DNA of 64,000 bases from Tritonibacter horizontis (GTDB lineage Bacteria; Pseudomonadota; Alphaproteobacteria; Rhodobacterales; Rhodobacteraceae): assembly GCF_001518015.1 (NCBI RefSeq), contig NZ_LPUY01000008.1, forward strand, positions 186,001 to 250,000, in the 5' to 3' direction. The first letter of the stretch is position 1; every line of letters starts with the position of its first letter. Both the position numbers and the translations under genes were made by a program. This document shows positions 56,912 to 64,000 of this stretch, piece by piece. The notes under the pieces are model-generated. The model worked only from the letters and a program-made list of their open reading frames with translations. It did not search any database and had not been told where the DNA came from.

Positions 56912-57898
56912 ATGAAATCCCTCTCACTTGCGAGCAGCCTTCTGGGCGCTGTCGTGGCCACGGCGGCTGTGGCAGAGACCCCGGAATTGGTGGTTTATAC
57001 CTATGACAGCTTTGTCTCCGAATGGGGCCCCGGCCCGGCGGTCGAAGAGGCCTTTGAGGCCACCTGTGGCTGCGATCTGAAATTCGTAGGCGCCGGCGAT
57101 GGCGCGGCCCTGCTGGCCCGGATCAAACTGGAAGGCGCGCGTTCGGATGCGGATGTGGTGCTGGGTCTGGACACCAACCTGACCGCCGCTGCCAAGGAAA
57201 CCGGCCTGTTCGCGCCGATCTCTGTCACCGCCGACTACGCGCTGCCGATGACCTGGCAGGACGAAAAGTTCGCGCCCTATGATTGGGGGTATTTCGCCTT
57301 TGTGCACAACGCCGATGCGGCGGCGCCTGCGAATTTTAAGGCGCTGGGCGACAGTGACGCCAAAATCGTGATTCAGGATCCGCGCTCCTCGACCCCCGGT
57401 CTTGGGCTGCTGATGTGGGTCAAGGCGGCTTACGGCGACGAGGCCCCGGAAATCTGGGAGGGTCTCAGCGACAATATCGTCACGGTCACCAAAGGCTGGT
57501 CAGAGGCCTATGGTCTGTTCCTGGAGGGCGAAGCCGACATGGTGCTGTCCTACACCACCTCGCCGGCCTATCACCTGATTGCCGAAGAGGATGACACCAA
57601 GGCCGCAGCCGTATTCGACGAAGGCCACTACATGCAGGTCGAGGTCGCCGGCAAGCTGGCCGCCAGCGATCAGTCGGAGCTGGCGGACCAGTTCCTGCAG
57701 TTCATGGTCTCGGATGCATTCCAGTCGATCATTCCCACCACCAACTGGATGTATCCGGCGGTGGTCCCGTCTGATGGGCTGCCGCAGGGGTTTGAAACGC
57801 TGGTAGCGCCGCAAAAAGCGTTGCTCTTGCCCGAGGATGAGGCCGCGGCGGTGCGGGATGAAGCATTGGACGAATGGCTCGCAGCGCTCAGCCAGTAA
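56912..57898 (+). CDS. thiB: Thiamine ABC transporter, substrate-binding protein
   Basis: 328 aa with a signal peptide (LASSLLGAVVATAAVA). The mature protein (PELVVYTYDSFVSEWGPGPA) matches the ThiB/TbpA pattern. The ATG at 56912 is preceded by GGAGGA; the longer frame upstream would run through the riboswitch. It is the first gene of thiBPQ, regulated by the TPP riboswitch. It overlaps thiP by 25 bases. Confidence 0.94.
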   Translation: MKSLSLASSLLGAVVATAAVAETPELVVYTYDSFVSEWGPGPAVEEAFEATCGCDLKFVGAGDGAALLARIKLEGARSDADVVLGLDTNLTAAAKETGLFAPISVTADYALPMTWQDEKFAPYDWGYFAFVHNADAAAPANFKALGDSDAKIVIQDPRSSTPGLGLLMWVKAAYGDEAPEIWEGLSDNIVTVTKGWSEAYGLFLEGEADMVLSYTTSPAYHLIAEEDDTKAAAVFDEGHYMQVEVAGKLAASDQSELADQFLQFMVSDAFQSIIPTTNWMYPAVVPSDGLPQGFETLVAPQKALLLPEDEAAAVRDEALDEWLAALSQ

Positions 57899-59445
57899 TC
57901 CTGCGGCCGGTTGCAAGCTGGCCCGGAACCTGCGCCGCCCTTGGGGTGGCGCTTCTGGTTCTGGGCACGCTAGTCGCCGTGGCGCTGCGGGCGGAAGAGG
58001 GCAGGGGACTTGGCGCGGCAGAATGGTCCGCCTTGCGGTTCACCTTGCTGCAGGCCAGCCTGTCGGCCCTGTTCAGCGTCGCCCTGGCGGTGCCGGTGGC
58101 GCGTGCCCTGGCGCGGCGGCGGTTTTTTGGTCGGCGGGCCCTGATTACCTTGCTGGGCGCCCCCTTCATCCTGCCGGTGATTGTTGCCATCCTTGGCCTG
58201 CTGGCAGTGTTTGGCCGGTCGGGCTGGGTCAGCGACGGGCTGGCGCTGTTCGGGCTGGCGCCGATTCAGATCTATGGGTTGCACGGGGTGGTGATCGCGC
58301 ATGTGTTCTTTAACCTGCCATTGGCCACCCGGTTGATCCTGCAAGGCTGGCAGGAAATCCCGGCAGAGCGGTTCCGTCTGGCCGCGCAGCTGAACGCAGG
58401 CCCCCGCGCCATGTGGCAGTTGCTGGAGGTGCCGATGCTGCGGCAGGTCCTGCCGGGCGCGGCGGCCGTGGTGTTTGCGATCTGCCTGTCGAGTTTTGCC
58501 GTCGCCCTGACCCTCGGGGGCGGACCAAAGGCCACCACGCTGGAGTTGGCGATCTATCAGGCCTTCCACTTTGATTTCGACCTTGGCCGGGCCGCGATGC
58601 TGTCGGGGGTGCAACTTGTCCTGACCGTGGCGGCGGCGCTTCTGGCCTTGCGGGTGCCGGTGGGCGACGGGTTTGGCGCCGGTCTCGACCGGGCGGTGGC
58701 GCGTTGGGACGGGGTTGGGCGATGGGCGCGGACGATCGACGGTTTCTGGATCGGGCTGGCAACCCTGTTTCTGATGCTGCCGCTGCTGGCGGTCGTGGCG
58801 GCCGGCGCGCCGGGTCTGCTGGATCTGCCGACCTCGGTCTGGCGGGCAACCTGGGTGTCGGTGCAGGTGGCGGCGTTGAGCACGCTGTTGTTGCTGTGGG
58901 TTGCCTTGCCGATGTCGGTCAGTATCGGTCTGGGGCATCATAAAACCGGCGAAGTTGCGGGCATTCTCGGTCTGGCCGCCTCACCGCTGGTGATCGGCAC
59001 GGGGCTGTTTGTGCTGGTCTATCCTGTCGCGGATCCGTTTGTGTTTGCTGTGCCGGTGACAGCGCTGGTCAATATGGTGATGGCATTGCCCTTTGCGCTG
59101 CGCATCCTGGTGCCACGGGTGCGCCAGGTCCTGCAGCAGAACAGCCGGCTTGCGCTGGCGCTGAACATGTCTGCGCCAACCTTTTGGCGCCGCGTTCTGC
59201 TGCCCCGGTGCCGGGCGCAGATCGGCTTTGCGGCGGGGCTGACGGCGGCGCTGTCGCTGGGGGACCTGGGGGTCATCGCGCTTTTTGCCGATCCCGAAGT
59301 GGCCACGCTGCCGCTGCAGGTCTACCGTCTGATGGGGGCCTACCGGATGGAGGCCGCACAGGGGGCGGCGCTGGTGTTGTTTGTCTTGTCCATGGGGGCG
59401 TTCTGGCTCCTGGATCGCGGAGGGCGGTGGCATGCTGAAGCTTGA
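57874..59445 (+). CDS. thiP: Thiamine ABC transporter, permease
   Basis: 523 aa, a duplicated-domain permease with about twelve membrane segments and two EAA-type loops (AERFRLAAQLNAGPRAMWQ and an equivalent near residue 430). It overlaps thiB and thiQ and carries thiamine or TPP across the inner membrane. Confidence 0.93.
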   Translation: MARSAQPVILRPVASWPGTCAALGVALLVLGTLVAVALRAEEGRGLGAAEWSALRFTLLQASLSALFSVALAVPVARALARRRFFGRRALITLLGAPFILPVIVAILGLLAVFGRSGWVSDGLALFGLAPIQIYGLHGVVIAHVFFNLPLATRLILQGWQEIPAERFRLAAQLNAGPRAMWQLLEVPMLRQVLPGAAAVVFAICLSSFAVALTLGGGPKATTLELAIYQAFHFDFDLGRAAMLSGVQLVLTVAAALLALRVPVGDGFGAGLDRAVARWDGVGRWARTIDGFWIGLATLFLMLPLLAVVAAGAPGLLDLPTSVWRATWVSVQVAALSTLLLLWVALPMSVSIGLGHHKTGEVAGILGLAASPLVIGTGLFVLVYPVADPFVFAVPVTALVNMVMALPFALRILVPRVRQVLQQNSRLALALNMSAPTFWRRVLLPRCRAQIGFAAGLTAALSLGDLGVIALFADPEVATLPLQVYRLMGAYRMEAAQGAALVLFVLSMGAFWLLDRGGRWHAEA

Positions 59446-60139
59446 GGCGCTGGATCTCAGAAAGGGCACATTTCGCCTGCAGGCGGATCTGGAAATCCAG
59501 CCCGGTGCCCAGGTCGCGGTAATCGGCCCGTCGGGGGCGGGAAAATCCACCTTGCTGGAGGCGCTGGCCGGTTTTGTGCCGCCCGCCGCCGGGCGGATCA
59601 GCTGGCAGGGGCAGGATGTCACAGGCCAGCCGCCCGGAGAGCGCCCTGTGGCGATGCTGTTTCAGGATGGCAATCTGTTTCCGCATCTGACGGTGGCGCA
59701 GAACGTCGGCCTCGGGATTGATCCCAATCGCCGCCTCAGCCCACAGGAAGAGGCGCGCGTGACGGCGGCCCTTGCGCGGGTGGGGCTGGCTGGCATGGAG
59801 GGGCGCAAACCCGCTGCCCTGTCCGGCGGGCAACACAGCCGGGCAGCCCTGGCGCGGGTTCTGGTGCAGAACCGCGCGCTCCTGTTGCTTGACGAACCCT
59901 TTGCCGCCCTGGGGCCGGCGCTGAAATCCGAGATGCTGGATCTCGTCTCCGAGATTGCGCAAGAGACGGGGGCAACCCTGCTGATGGTCAGCCACGACCC
60001 ACAGGACGCGCGCCGTATTTCGCGCGAGGTGGTGCTGGTTGCTGACGGGCGGGCGCATCCTCCGGCCGCCACGGCGTCGATTCTGGACAGCCCGCCGCCC
60101 GCGCTCCGGGCCTATCTGGGGGCCACGCCGGACCGATAG
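59432..60139 (+). CDS. thiQ: Thiamine ABC transporter, ATP-binding protein
   Basis: 235 aa from the ATG at 59432 (AGGGCGG upstream). It is an ABC ATPase with Walker A GPSGAGKST, signature LSGGQHSRAALARVL and Walker [12 protein letters not shown]. It ends the thiBPQ operon and overlaps thiP by 14 bases. Confidence 0.93.
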   Translation: MLKLEALDLRKGTFRLQADLEIQPGAQVAVIGPSGAGKSTLLEALAGFVPPAAGRISWQGQDVTGQPPGERPVAMLFQDGNLFPHLTVAQNVGLGIDPNRRLSPQEEARVTAALARVGLAGMEGRKPAALSGGQHSRAALARVLVQNRALLLLDEPFAALGPALKSEMLDLVSEIAQETGATLLMVSHDPQDARRISREVVLVADGRAHPPAATASILDSPPPALRAYLGATPDR

Positions 60140-60227
60140 ATCCGCTTGTCGAAGTTTTTTGCGATAGCCCATTCCCAAAGCGGCGATCCCCCCGCTAAGC
60201 TCGCGCCAATCAGGGAGTTCCCGCATC

Positions 60228-60830
60228 ATGAAACTGTTTTATTCCCCCGCCTCTCCCTTTGTCCGCAAAGTGGTTCTGGTCCTGCACGAGACCGGTCAGA
60301 CCGAGGATGTGGAGTTGCTGCAGGTCAGCACAACCGTAACCGAACAGGATGCGGCACTGGCGGCCAGCAACCCCTTGGCCAAGATCCCGGCATTGCTGCG
60401 CGACAGCGGTCCGACATTATATGACAGCCGGGTGATCTGCGAATTCCTCGACCACCGGGCGGGGGGCGCGCTTTATAAAGGCGGCTGGGACATGAAGGTT
60501 CTGGAGGCCACAGCGGATGGGATCATGGATGCCGGCGTGTCCATGGCCTATGAAAAACGCCTGCGTCCGGTGGAAAAACAATGGGATGACTGGCTGGAAG
60601 GCCAGCGTCGCAAGATCCTCGGCGCGGTATCCGCCGTCGAAGCCCGGTGGATGCCGTCGCTGACCGGACCGGTCAACATTGGCCAGTTGGCGATGGCAGC
60701 GGCGCTTGGGTATATTGATTTTCGTCACCCGGATGCAGGGTGGCGTGCGGGCAATCCGCAGCTGACAGATTGGTTTGCGGCCTACGAATCGCGCCCGGCC
60801 ATGCAGGCGACACGCCCGGATATCCTTTGA
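60228..60830 (+). CDS. Glutathione S-transferase family protein
   Basis: 200 aa. The N-terminal thioredoxin-like domain begins MKLFYSPASPFVRKVVLVLH, with a serine rather than cysteine at the usual catalytic position. The glutathione-site motif DSRVICEFLDH follows, then a helical C-terminal domain. The substrate is unknown. It is the second GST in the window. Confidence 0.85.
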   Translation: MKLFYSPASPFVRKVVLVLHETGQTEDVELLQVSTTVTEQDAALAASNPLAKIPALLRDSGPTLYDSRVICEFLDHRAGGALYKGGWDMKVLEATADGIMDAGVSMAYEKRLRPVEKQWDDWLEGQRRKILGAVSAVEARWMPSLTGPVNIGQLAMAAALGYIDFRHPDAGWRAGNPQLTDWFAAYESRPAMQATRPDIL

Positions 60831-60956
60831 CGCGGGGCTTCACCTGCTCTTAAACCGGAAGTGGCAAATAGGACCTGCAACAGGCTCGACACAGGCGCAG
60901 CAATGCAACGGTTCCGTGAAAGATACGCCTTTCGGGACGACATGCGCTGCTTTGAC

Positions 60957-60987
60957 CGCTAGACGAACCCGGTTTGCATCGCTAGAC
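60957..60987 (+). promoter_or_regulatory. Direct repeat CGCTAGAC upstream of petA
   Basis: CGCTAGAC occurs at 60957-60964 and 60980-60987, 23 bp apart (about two helical turns), in the 237-base petA upstream region. A TTGACC (60952-60957) could be a -35. OmpR-type regulators such as PetR bind direct repeats, so it is a candidate activator site. No binding evidence. Confidence 0.35.
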
Positions 60988-61067
60988 ACGCGGCTGAGTC
61001 ACCGCGATCACGATGCGGTGTAAGCGCATGTTTGCCCTAAACGGGCGCTGGAATTGGAGAAAACCTC

Positions 61068-61628
61068 GTGTCCCACGCAGAAGACCACGAAGGAACCCGG
61101 AGAGATTTCCTCTACTACGCCACAGCTGGCGCAGGGGCAGTCACCGCGGGCGCCGCCGTTTGGCCCCTGGTCAACCAGATGAACCCTTCGGCCGATGTTC
61201 AGGCCCTGTCCTCCATCGTAGTGGATATCTCAGGCGTGGACGTTGGCACGCAAATTTCCGTCATGTTCCTCGGTAAGCCGGTGTTCATCCGCCGCCGCAC
61301 CCAGGAAGAGATCGACCAGGCGCGGGCTGTCGAGATGCAGGATCTGATCGATTCGTCCTCGGAAAACCCGAACAAGCCGGGCACCGATGCGGCGGATCAA
61401 AACCGTACCCTCGACGAAAACGGCGAATGGCTGGTGATGATGGGTGTCTGTACCCACCTCGGCTGTGTGCCGCTTGGCGATGGCGCGGGCGAGTTCAACG
61501 GCTGGTTCTGCCCCTGTCACGGGTCCCACTACGACACCGCAGGCCGGATCCGCAAAGGTCCGGCGCCCGAGAACCTGCATATCCCGGTGGCCGAGTTCAC
61601 CGACGAAACCACCATCAAGCTGGGATAA
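61068..61628 (+). CDS. petA: Ubiquinol-cytochrome c reductase, Rieske iron-sulfur subunit
   Basis: 186 aa with a twin-arginine-type anchor ([20 protein letters not shown]). The [2Fe-2S] cluster motifs are CTHLGC and CPCHGSH. It transfers electrons from ubiquinol to cytochrome c1 in the bc1 complex. It starts with GTG at 61068 behind GGAGA. First gene of petABC. Confidence 0.96.
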   Translation: MSHAEDHEGTRRDFLYYATAGAGAVTAGAAVWPLVNQMNPSADVQALSSIVVDISGVDVGTQISVMFLGKPVFIRRRTQEEIDQARAVEMQDLIDSSSENPNKPGTDAADQNRTLDENGEWLVMMGVCTHLGCVPLGDGAGEFNGWFCPCHGSHYDTAGRIRKGPAPENLHIPVAEFTDETTIKLG

Positions 61629-61640
61629 GGAGACGCGCGA

Positions 61641-62969
61641 ATGGCTGGTATTCCGCACGACCATTACGAGCCGAAGACGGGCGCAGAAAAGTGGCTGAAC
61701 AGCCGCCTGCCCATCGTCGGTCTGATCTACGACACCATCATGATCCCCACACCGAAGAACCTGAACTGGTGGTGGATCTGGGGCATCGTCCTGGCGTTCT
61801 GTCTGGCGCTGCAAATCGTCACCGGCATCGTGCTGGTGATGCATTACACGCCGCATGTTGATCTGGCCTTTGCCTCCGTTGAGCATATCATGCGCAACGT
61901 GAACGGCGGGTTCATGATCCGCTATCTGCACGCGAACGGCGCCTCGCTGTTCTTTGTTGCCGTCTATATCCACATCTTCCGCGGCCTGTTCTACGGCTCT
62001 TACAAGGCCCCGCGCGAGATCACCTGGATTGTCGGCATGCTGATCTATCTGATGATGATGGGCACCGCCTTCATGGGCTACGTTCTGCCCTGGGGTCAGA
62101 TGTCCTTCTGGGGTGCGACCGTGATCACCGGCCTGTTCGGTGCGATCCCGCTGATCGGGGAGCCGATCCAGACCTGGCTGCTGGGCGGACCCGCGGTGGA
62201 CAATGCGACGCTGAACCGTTTCTTCTCGCTGCACTATCTGCTGCCCTTCGTCATCGCGGCGCTGGTGATCGTGCATATCTGGGCCTTCCACACCACCGGC
62301 AACAACAACCCGACGGGTGTTGAGGTGCGTCGTGGCTCCAAGGAAGAAGCCAAGAAAGACACGCTGCCCTTCTGGCCGTATTTCGTGATCAAGGATTTCC
62401 TGGGTCTCGCCGTGGTGCTGCTGATCTTCTGGGCCATTGTCGGCTTCATGCCGAACTACCTTGGTCACCCGGACAACTACATCGAAGCCAACCCGCTGCA
62501 GACCCCTGCGCATATCGTCCCCGAATGGTACTTCCTGCCGTTCTACGCGATCCTGCGGGCGTTCACCTCCGAAGTCTGGATCGTGCAGTTCGCGTCCTTC
62601 GTGACCGGCGGCATCGTCGATGCGAAATTCTTCGGTGTTCTGGCGATGTTCGGTGCGATTGCGGTGATGGCGCTGGCGCCCTGGCTGGACACCTCTCGGG
62701 TGCGGTCGGGCAAGTATCGCCCGCAGTTCAAGTGGTGGTTCCTGCTGCTGGTCATCGACTTCTTCGCCCTGATGTGGCTGGGGGCCATGCCTGCAGAAGA
62801 ACCCTATGCGTCCTTCTCGCTGATCGCCTCCGCCTACTGGTTTGGCTACTTCCTGGTGATCCTGCCGCTGCTTGGCGTGATCGAGAAACCGGATGCCATC
62901 CCCGCCACCATCGAAGAAGATTTCGACGCCCACTATGGCAAGAAATCCGAAGCTACTCCTGCTGAGTAA
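61641..62969 (+). CDS. petB: Cytochrome b subunit of the bc1 complex
   Basis: 442 aa with eight membrane segments. It holds two heme b groups; histidine-containing helices are visible ([18 protein letters not shown] and [20 protein letters not shown]). The Qo-site motif PEWY is present ([14 protein letters not shown]). It is 12 bases after petA. Confidence 0.97.
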   Translation: MAGIPHDHYEPKTGAEKWLNSRLPIVGLIYDTIMIPTPKNLNWWWIWGIVLAFCLALQIVTGIVLVMHYTPHVDLAFASVEHIMRNVNGGFMIRYLHANGASLFFVAVYIHIFRGLFYGSYKAPREITWIVGMLIYLMMMGTAFMGYVLPWGQMSFWGATVITGLFGAIPLIGEPIQTWLLGGPAVDNATLNRFFSLHYLLPFVIAALVIVHIWAFHTTGNNNPTGVEVRRGSKEEAKKDTLPFWPYFVIKDFLGLAVVLLIFWAIVGFMPNYLGHPDNYIEANPLQTPAHIVPEWYFLPFYAILRAFTSEVWIVQFASFVTGGIVDAKFFGVLAMFGAIAVMALAPWLDTSRVRSGKYRPQFKWWFLLLVIDFFALMWLGAMPAEEPYASFSLIASAYWFGYFLVILPLLGVIEKPDAIPATIEEDFDAHYGKKSEATPAE

Positions 62970-62987
62970 GAAGAAGGACAGCTACCC

Positions 62988-63779
62988 ATGTTCAAGAACC
63001 TTGTAACCGGTGCTGCCTTTGCCCTGGCGCTCATCCCGGCCGTATCCTTTGCGGCTGGGGGCGAGGGCCACGTGGAGGATTTTGCCTTCTCGTTCGAAGG
63101 CCCCTTTGGCACCTACGACCAAAACCAGCTGCAGCGCGGTTTGCAGATCTTTACCGAGGTTTGCTCTGCCTGCCACGGGTTGAAGCAGGTTCCGCTGCGC
63201 ACCCTCTCTGACGAGGGTGGCCCCGGCCTGCCCGAAGATCAGGTGCGTGCCTATGCGGCTGATAACTTCGAAGTATTTGACGCCGCGCTGGATGATTTCC
63301 GCCCGGCAACTCCGGTTGACCACTTTCCGGAAAACAACGGCGTTGGCGCGCCGGATCTGAGCCTGATGGCGAAGTCGCGCGCCGGGTTTCACGGGCCCTA
63401 CGGCCTGGGTCTGAACCAGCTGTTCAAGGGCATGGGCGGTGCGGAATATATCGCGTCGCTGCTGTCCGGCTACACGGGTGAGACCAAAGAAGAAGCCGGC
63501 ACCACCTTTTATGGCAACACCGCCTTCCCCGGTGGCTGGATCTCCATGGCACCGCCGCTCGCGGATGAGCAGGTGGAGTTCATTGACGGTCACGCCAACG
63601 ATCTGCATCACCTGTCCGAGGATGTCTCGGCGTTCCTGATGTGGACAGCAGAGCCCAAGATGATGGCGCGCAAGCAAGCCGGTTTTGTCGGCGTGCTGTT
63701 CCTTGCCGTCCTTTCCGTGCTGCTCTACCTGACCAACAAGCGTATCTGGGCACCGCACAAGGGCAAAAAGACCGCCTGA
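62988..63779 (+). CDS. petC: Cytochrome c1 subunit of the bc1 complex
   Basis: 263 aa with a signal peptide ([18 protein letters not shown]). The heme c motif is CSACH, and a C-terminal membrane anchor is at about 232-250 ([17 protein letters not shown]). It passes electrons from the Rieske protein to soluble cytochrome c. Last gene of petABC. Confidence 0.96.
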   Translation: MFKNLVTGAAFALALIPAVSFAAGGEGHVEDFAFSFEGPFGTYDQNQLQRGLQIFTEVCSACHGLKQVPLRTLSDEGGPGLPEDQVRAYAADNFEVFDAALDDFRPATPVDHFPENNGVGAPDLSLMAKSRAGFHGPYGLGLNQLFKGMGGAEYIASLLSGYTGETKEEAGTTFYGNTAFPGGWISMAPPLADEQVEFIDGHANDLHHLSEDVSAFLMWTAEPKMMARKQAGFVGVLFLAVLSVLLYLTNKRIWAPHKGKKTA

Positions 63780-63813
63780 ACCCGGTGATCGACTGCTGAA
63801 TCGCTGAGAATTG

Positions 63814-63850
63814 AAAGACCCCCGTGCCATAAGGTGCGGGGGTCTTTGTT
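63814..63850 (+). terminator. Rho-independent terminator after petC
   Basis: AAAGACCCCCG and CGGGGGTCTTT form an 11-bp stem. T-rich sequence follows. Confidence 0.92.
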
Positions 63851-63912
63851 TGTCGTGTCTCGGCCCTGCCGGGGTTTGGCGGGGCCTCGCGGGCCTGCAG
63901 TGGCGGCAGGGA

Positions 63913-64000
63913 TCAGCCGGCGTCAAAGAAGGCTGAGACCGGGCGCGGTGGTTTCAGCGCCTCCAGCACGCGGGTCGCATTTGCTGTGACCGATGCCGCA
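63913..64000 (-). CDS. C-terminal end of an unrecognised gene
   Basis: The minus-strand frame is open from the window edge to a TGA at 63913-63915 and encodes about 28 residues ending FFDAG. It converges with the petC terminator. It is too short to assign. Confidence 0.5.
   Translation of the reverse strand, partial: AASVTANATRVLEALKPPRPVSAFFDAG

Noticed and set aside
1-64000. CRISPR arrays, prophage genes and insertion sequences
   Set aside because: No regularly spaced repeats, integrase, transposase, or phage structural genes were seen in the window.

Overview
The window is about 64 kb of GC-rich, densely packed bacterial chromosome. Gene content and protein style point to an alphaproteobacterium of the Rhodobacteraceae (Roseobacter/Rhodobacter group). 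The indicators are a petABC operon for cytochrome bc1, a MarR/OmpR-type pair resembling Rhodobacter petP-petR, a gltD-gltB order, an NDUFA9-like protein, a ROK-controlled xylose locus and an xseB-ispA-dxs operon. I see no prophage, insertion sequence, CRISPR array or rRNA. The organism assignment is inferred from gene families, not from a marker gene.

Layout. 1-2.2 kb: end of an unrecognised gene and a double sulfotransferase-like protein. 2.2-6.1 kb (minus): rnd, then lptC-lptA-lptB, hpf and ptsN (LPS transport, ribosome hibernation, PTS-Ntr). 6.3-17.6 kb: a complete D-xylose locus. It holds xylB-xylA-aldose epimerase, a di-heme peroxidase, an oppositely oriented secreted FG-GAP/UnbV protein, a ROK repressor, and the divergent xylF-xylH-xylG ABC importer. 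17.7-20.9 kb: class II aldolase, two near-identical tRNA-Leu(CAG) genes, an NDUFA9-like NAD(P)-binding protein and uppP. 21.1-27.2 kb: gltD-gltB (glutamate synthase). 27.3-34.5 kb: mtgA, a GST, queG, a hydantoinase-A-like protein, msrB-msrA, a DMT exporter and an HU protein. 34.6-37.9 kb (minus): ade-amn, overlapping purine-salvage genes behind a possible structured leader. 38.2-43.5 kb: a GlxA/AraC regulator divergent from an acyl-CoA dehydrogenase / SelW-like / NDP-forming acyl-CoA ligase / CaiD operon, which looks like betaine or carnitine-type CoA metabolism. 43.8-48.8 kb: an SDR, then HDAC-family deacetylase-xseB-ispA-dxs (minus). 48.9-51.1 kb: petP-petR-like regulators divergent from ilvE. 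51.3-54.5 kb: ohr/ohrR, a DMT exporter, and a CDF metal exporter divergent from its MerR regulator. 54.5-56.5 kb (minus): aroC and an AEC transporter. 56.7-60.1 kb: TPP riboswitch and thiBPQ. 60.2-63.8 kb: a GST and petABC. The window ends inside a minus-strand gene.

How the genes work together. Most of the window is core metabolism, and the most informative new material is regulatory DNA. A 15-bp palindrome of the same sequence (one base difference) lies upstream of gltD and between petP and ilvE, which suggests one regulator touching glutamate and branched-chain amino acid metabolism. The xylB promoter carries two palindromes; one overlaps the -10 and has the TTATTT-N9-AAATAA form of ROK-repressor operators. 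Two exact 20-bp-spaced repeats sit at the start of the GlxA regulator. OhrR-type and MerR-type operators sit in their expected divergent regions. I found no clearly unprecedented multi-gene defence or mobile system. The least ordinary gene-level features are the double sulfotransferase, the heme peroxidase plus FG-GAP protein inside the xylose locus, and the carnitine-like operon that uses an NDP-forming ligase and contains a SelW-family protein.
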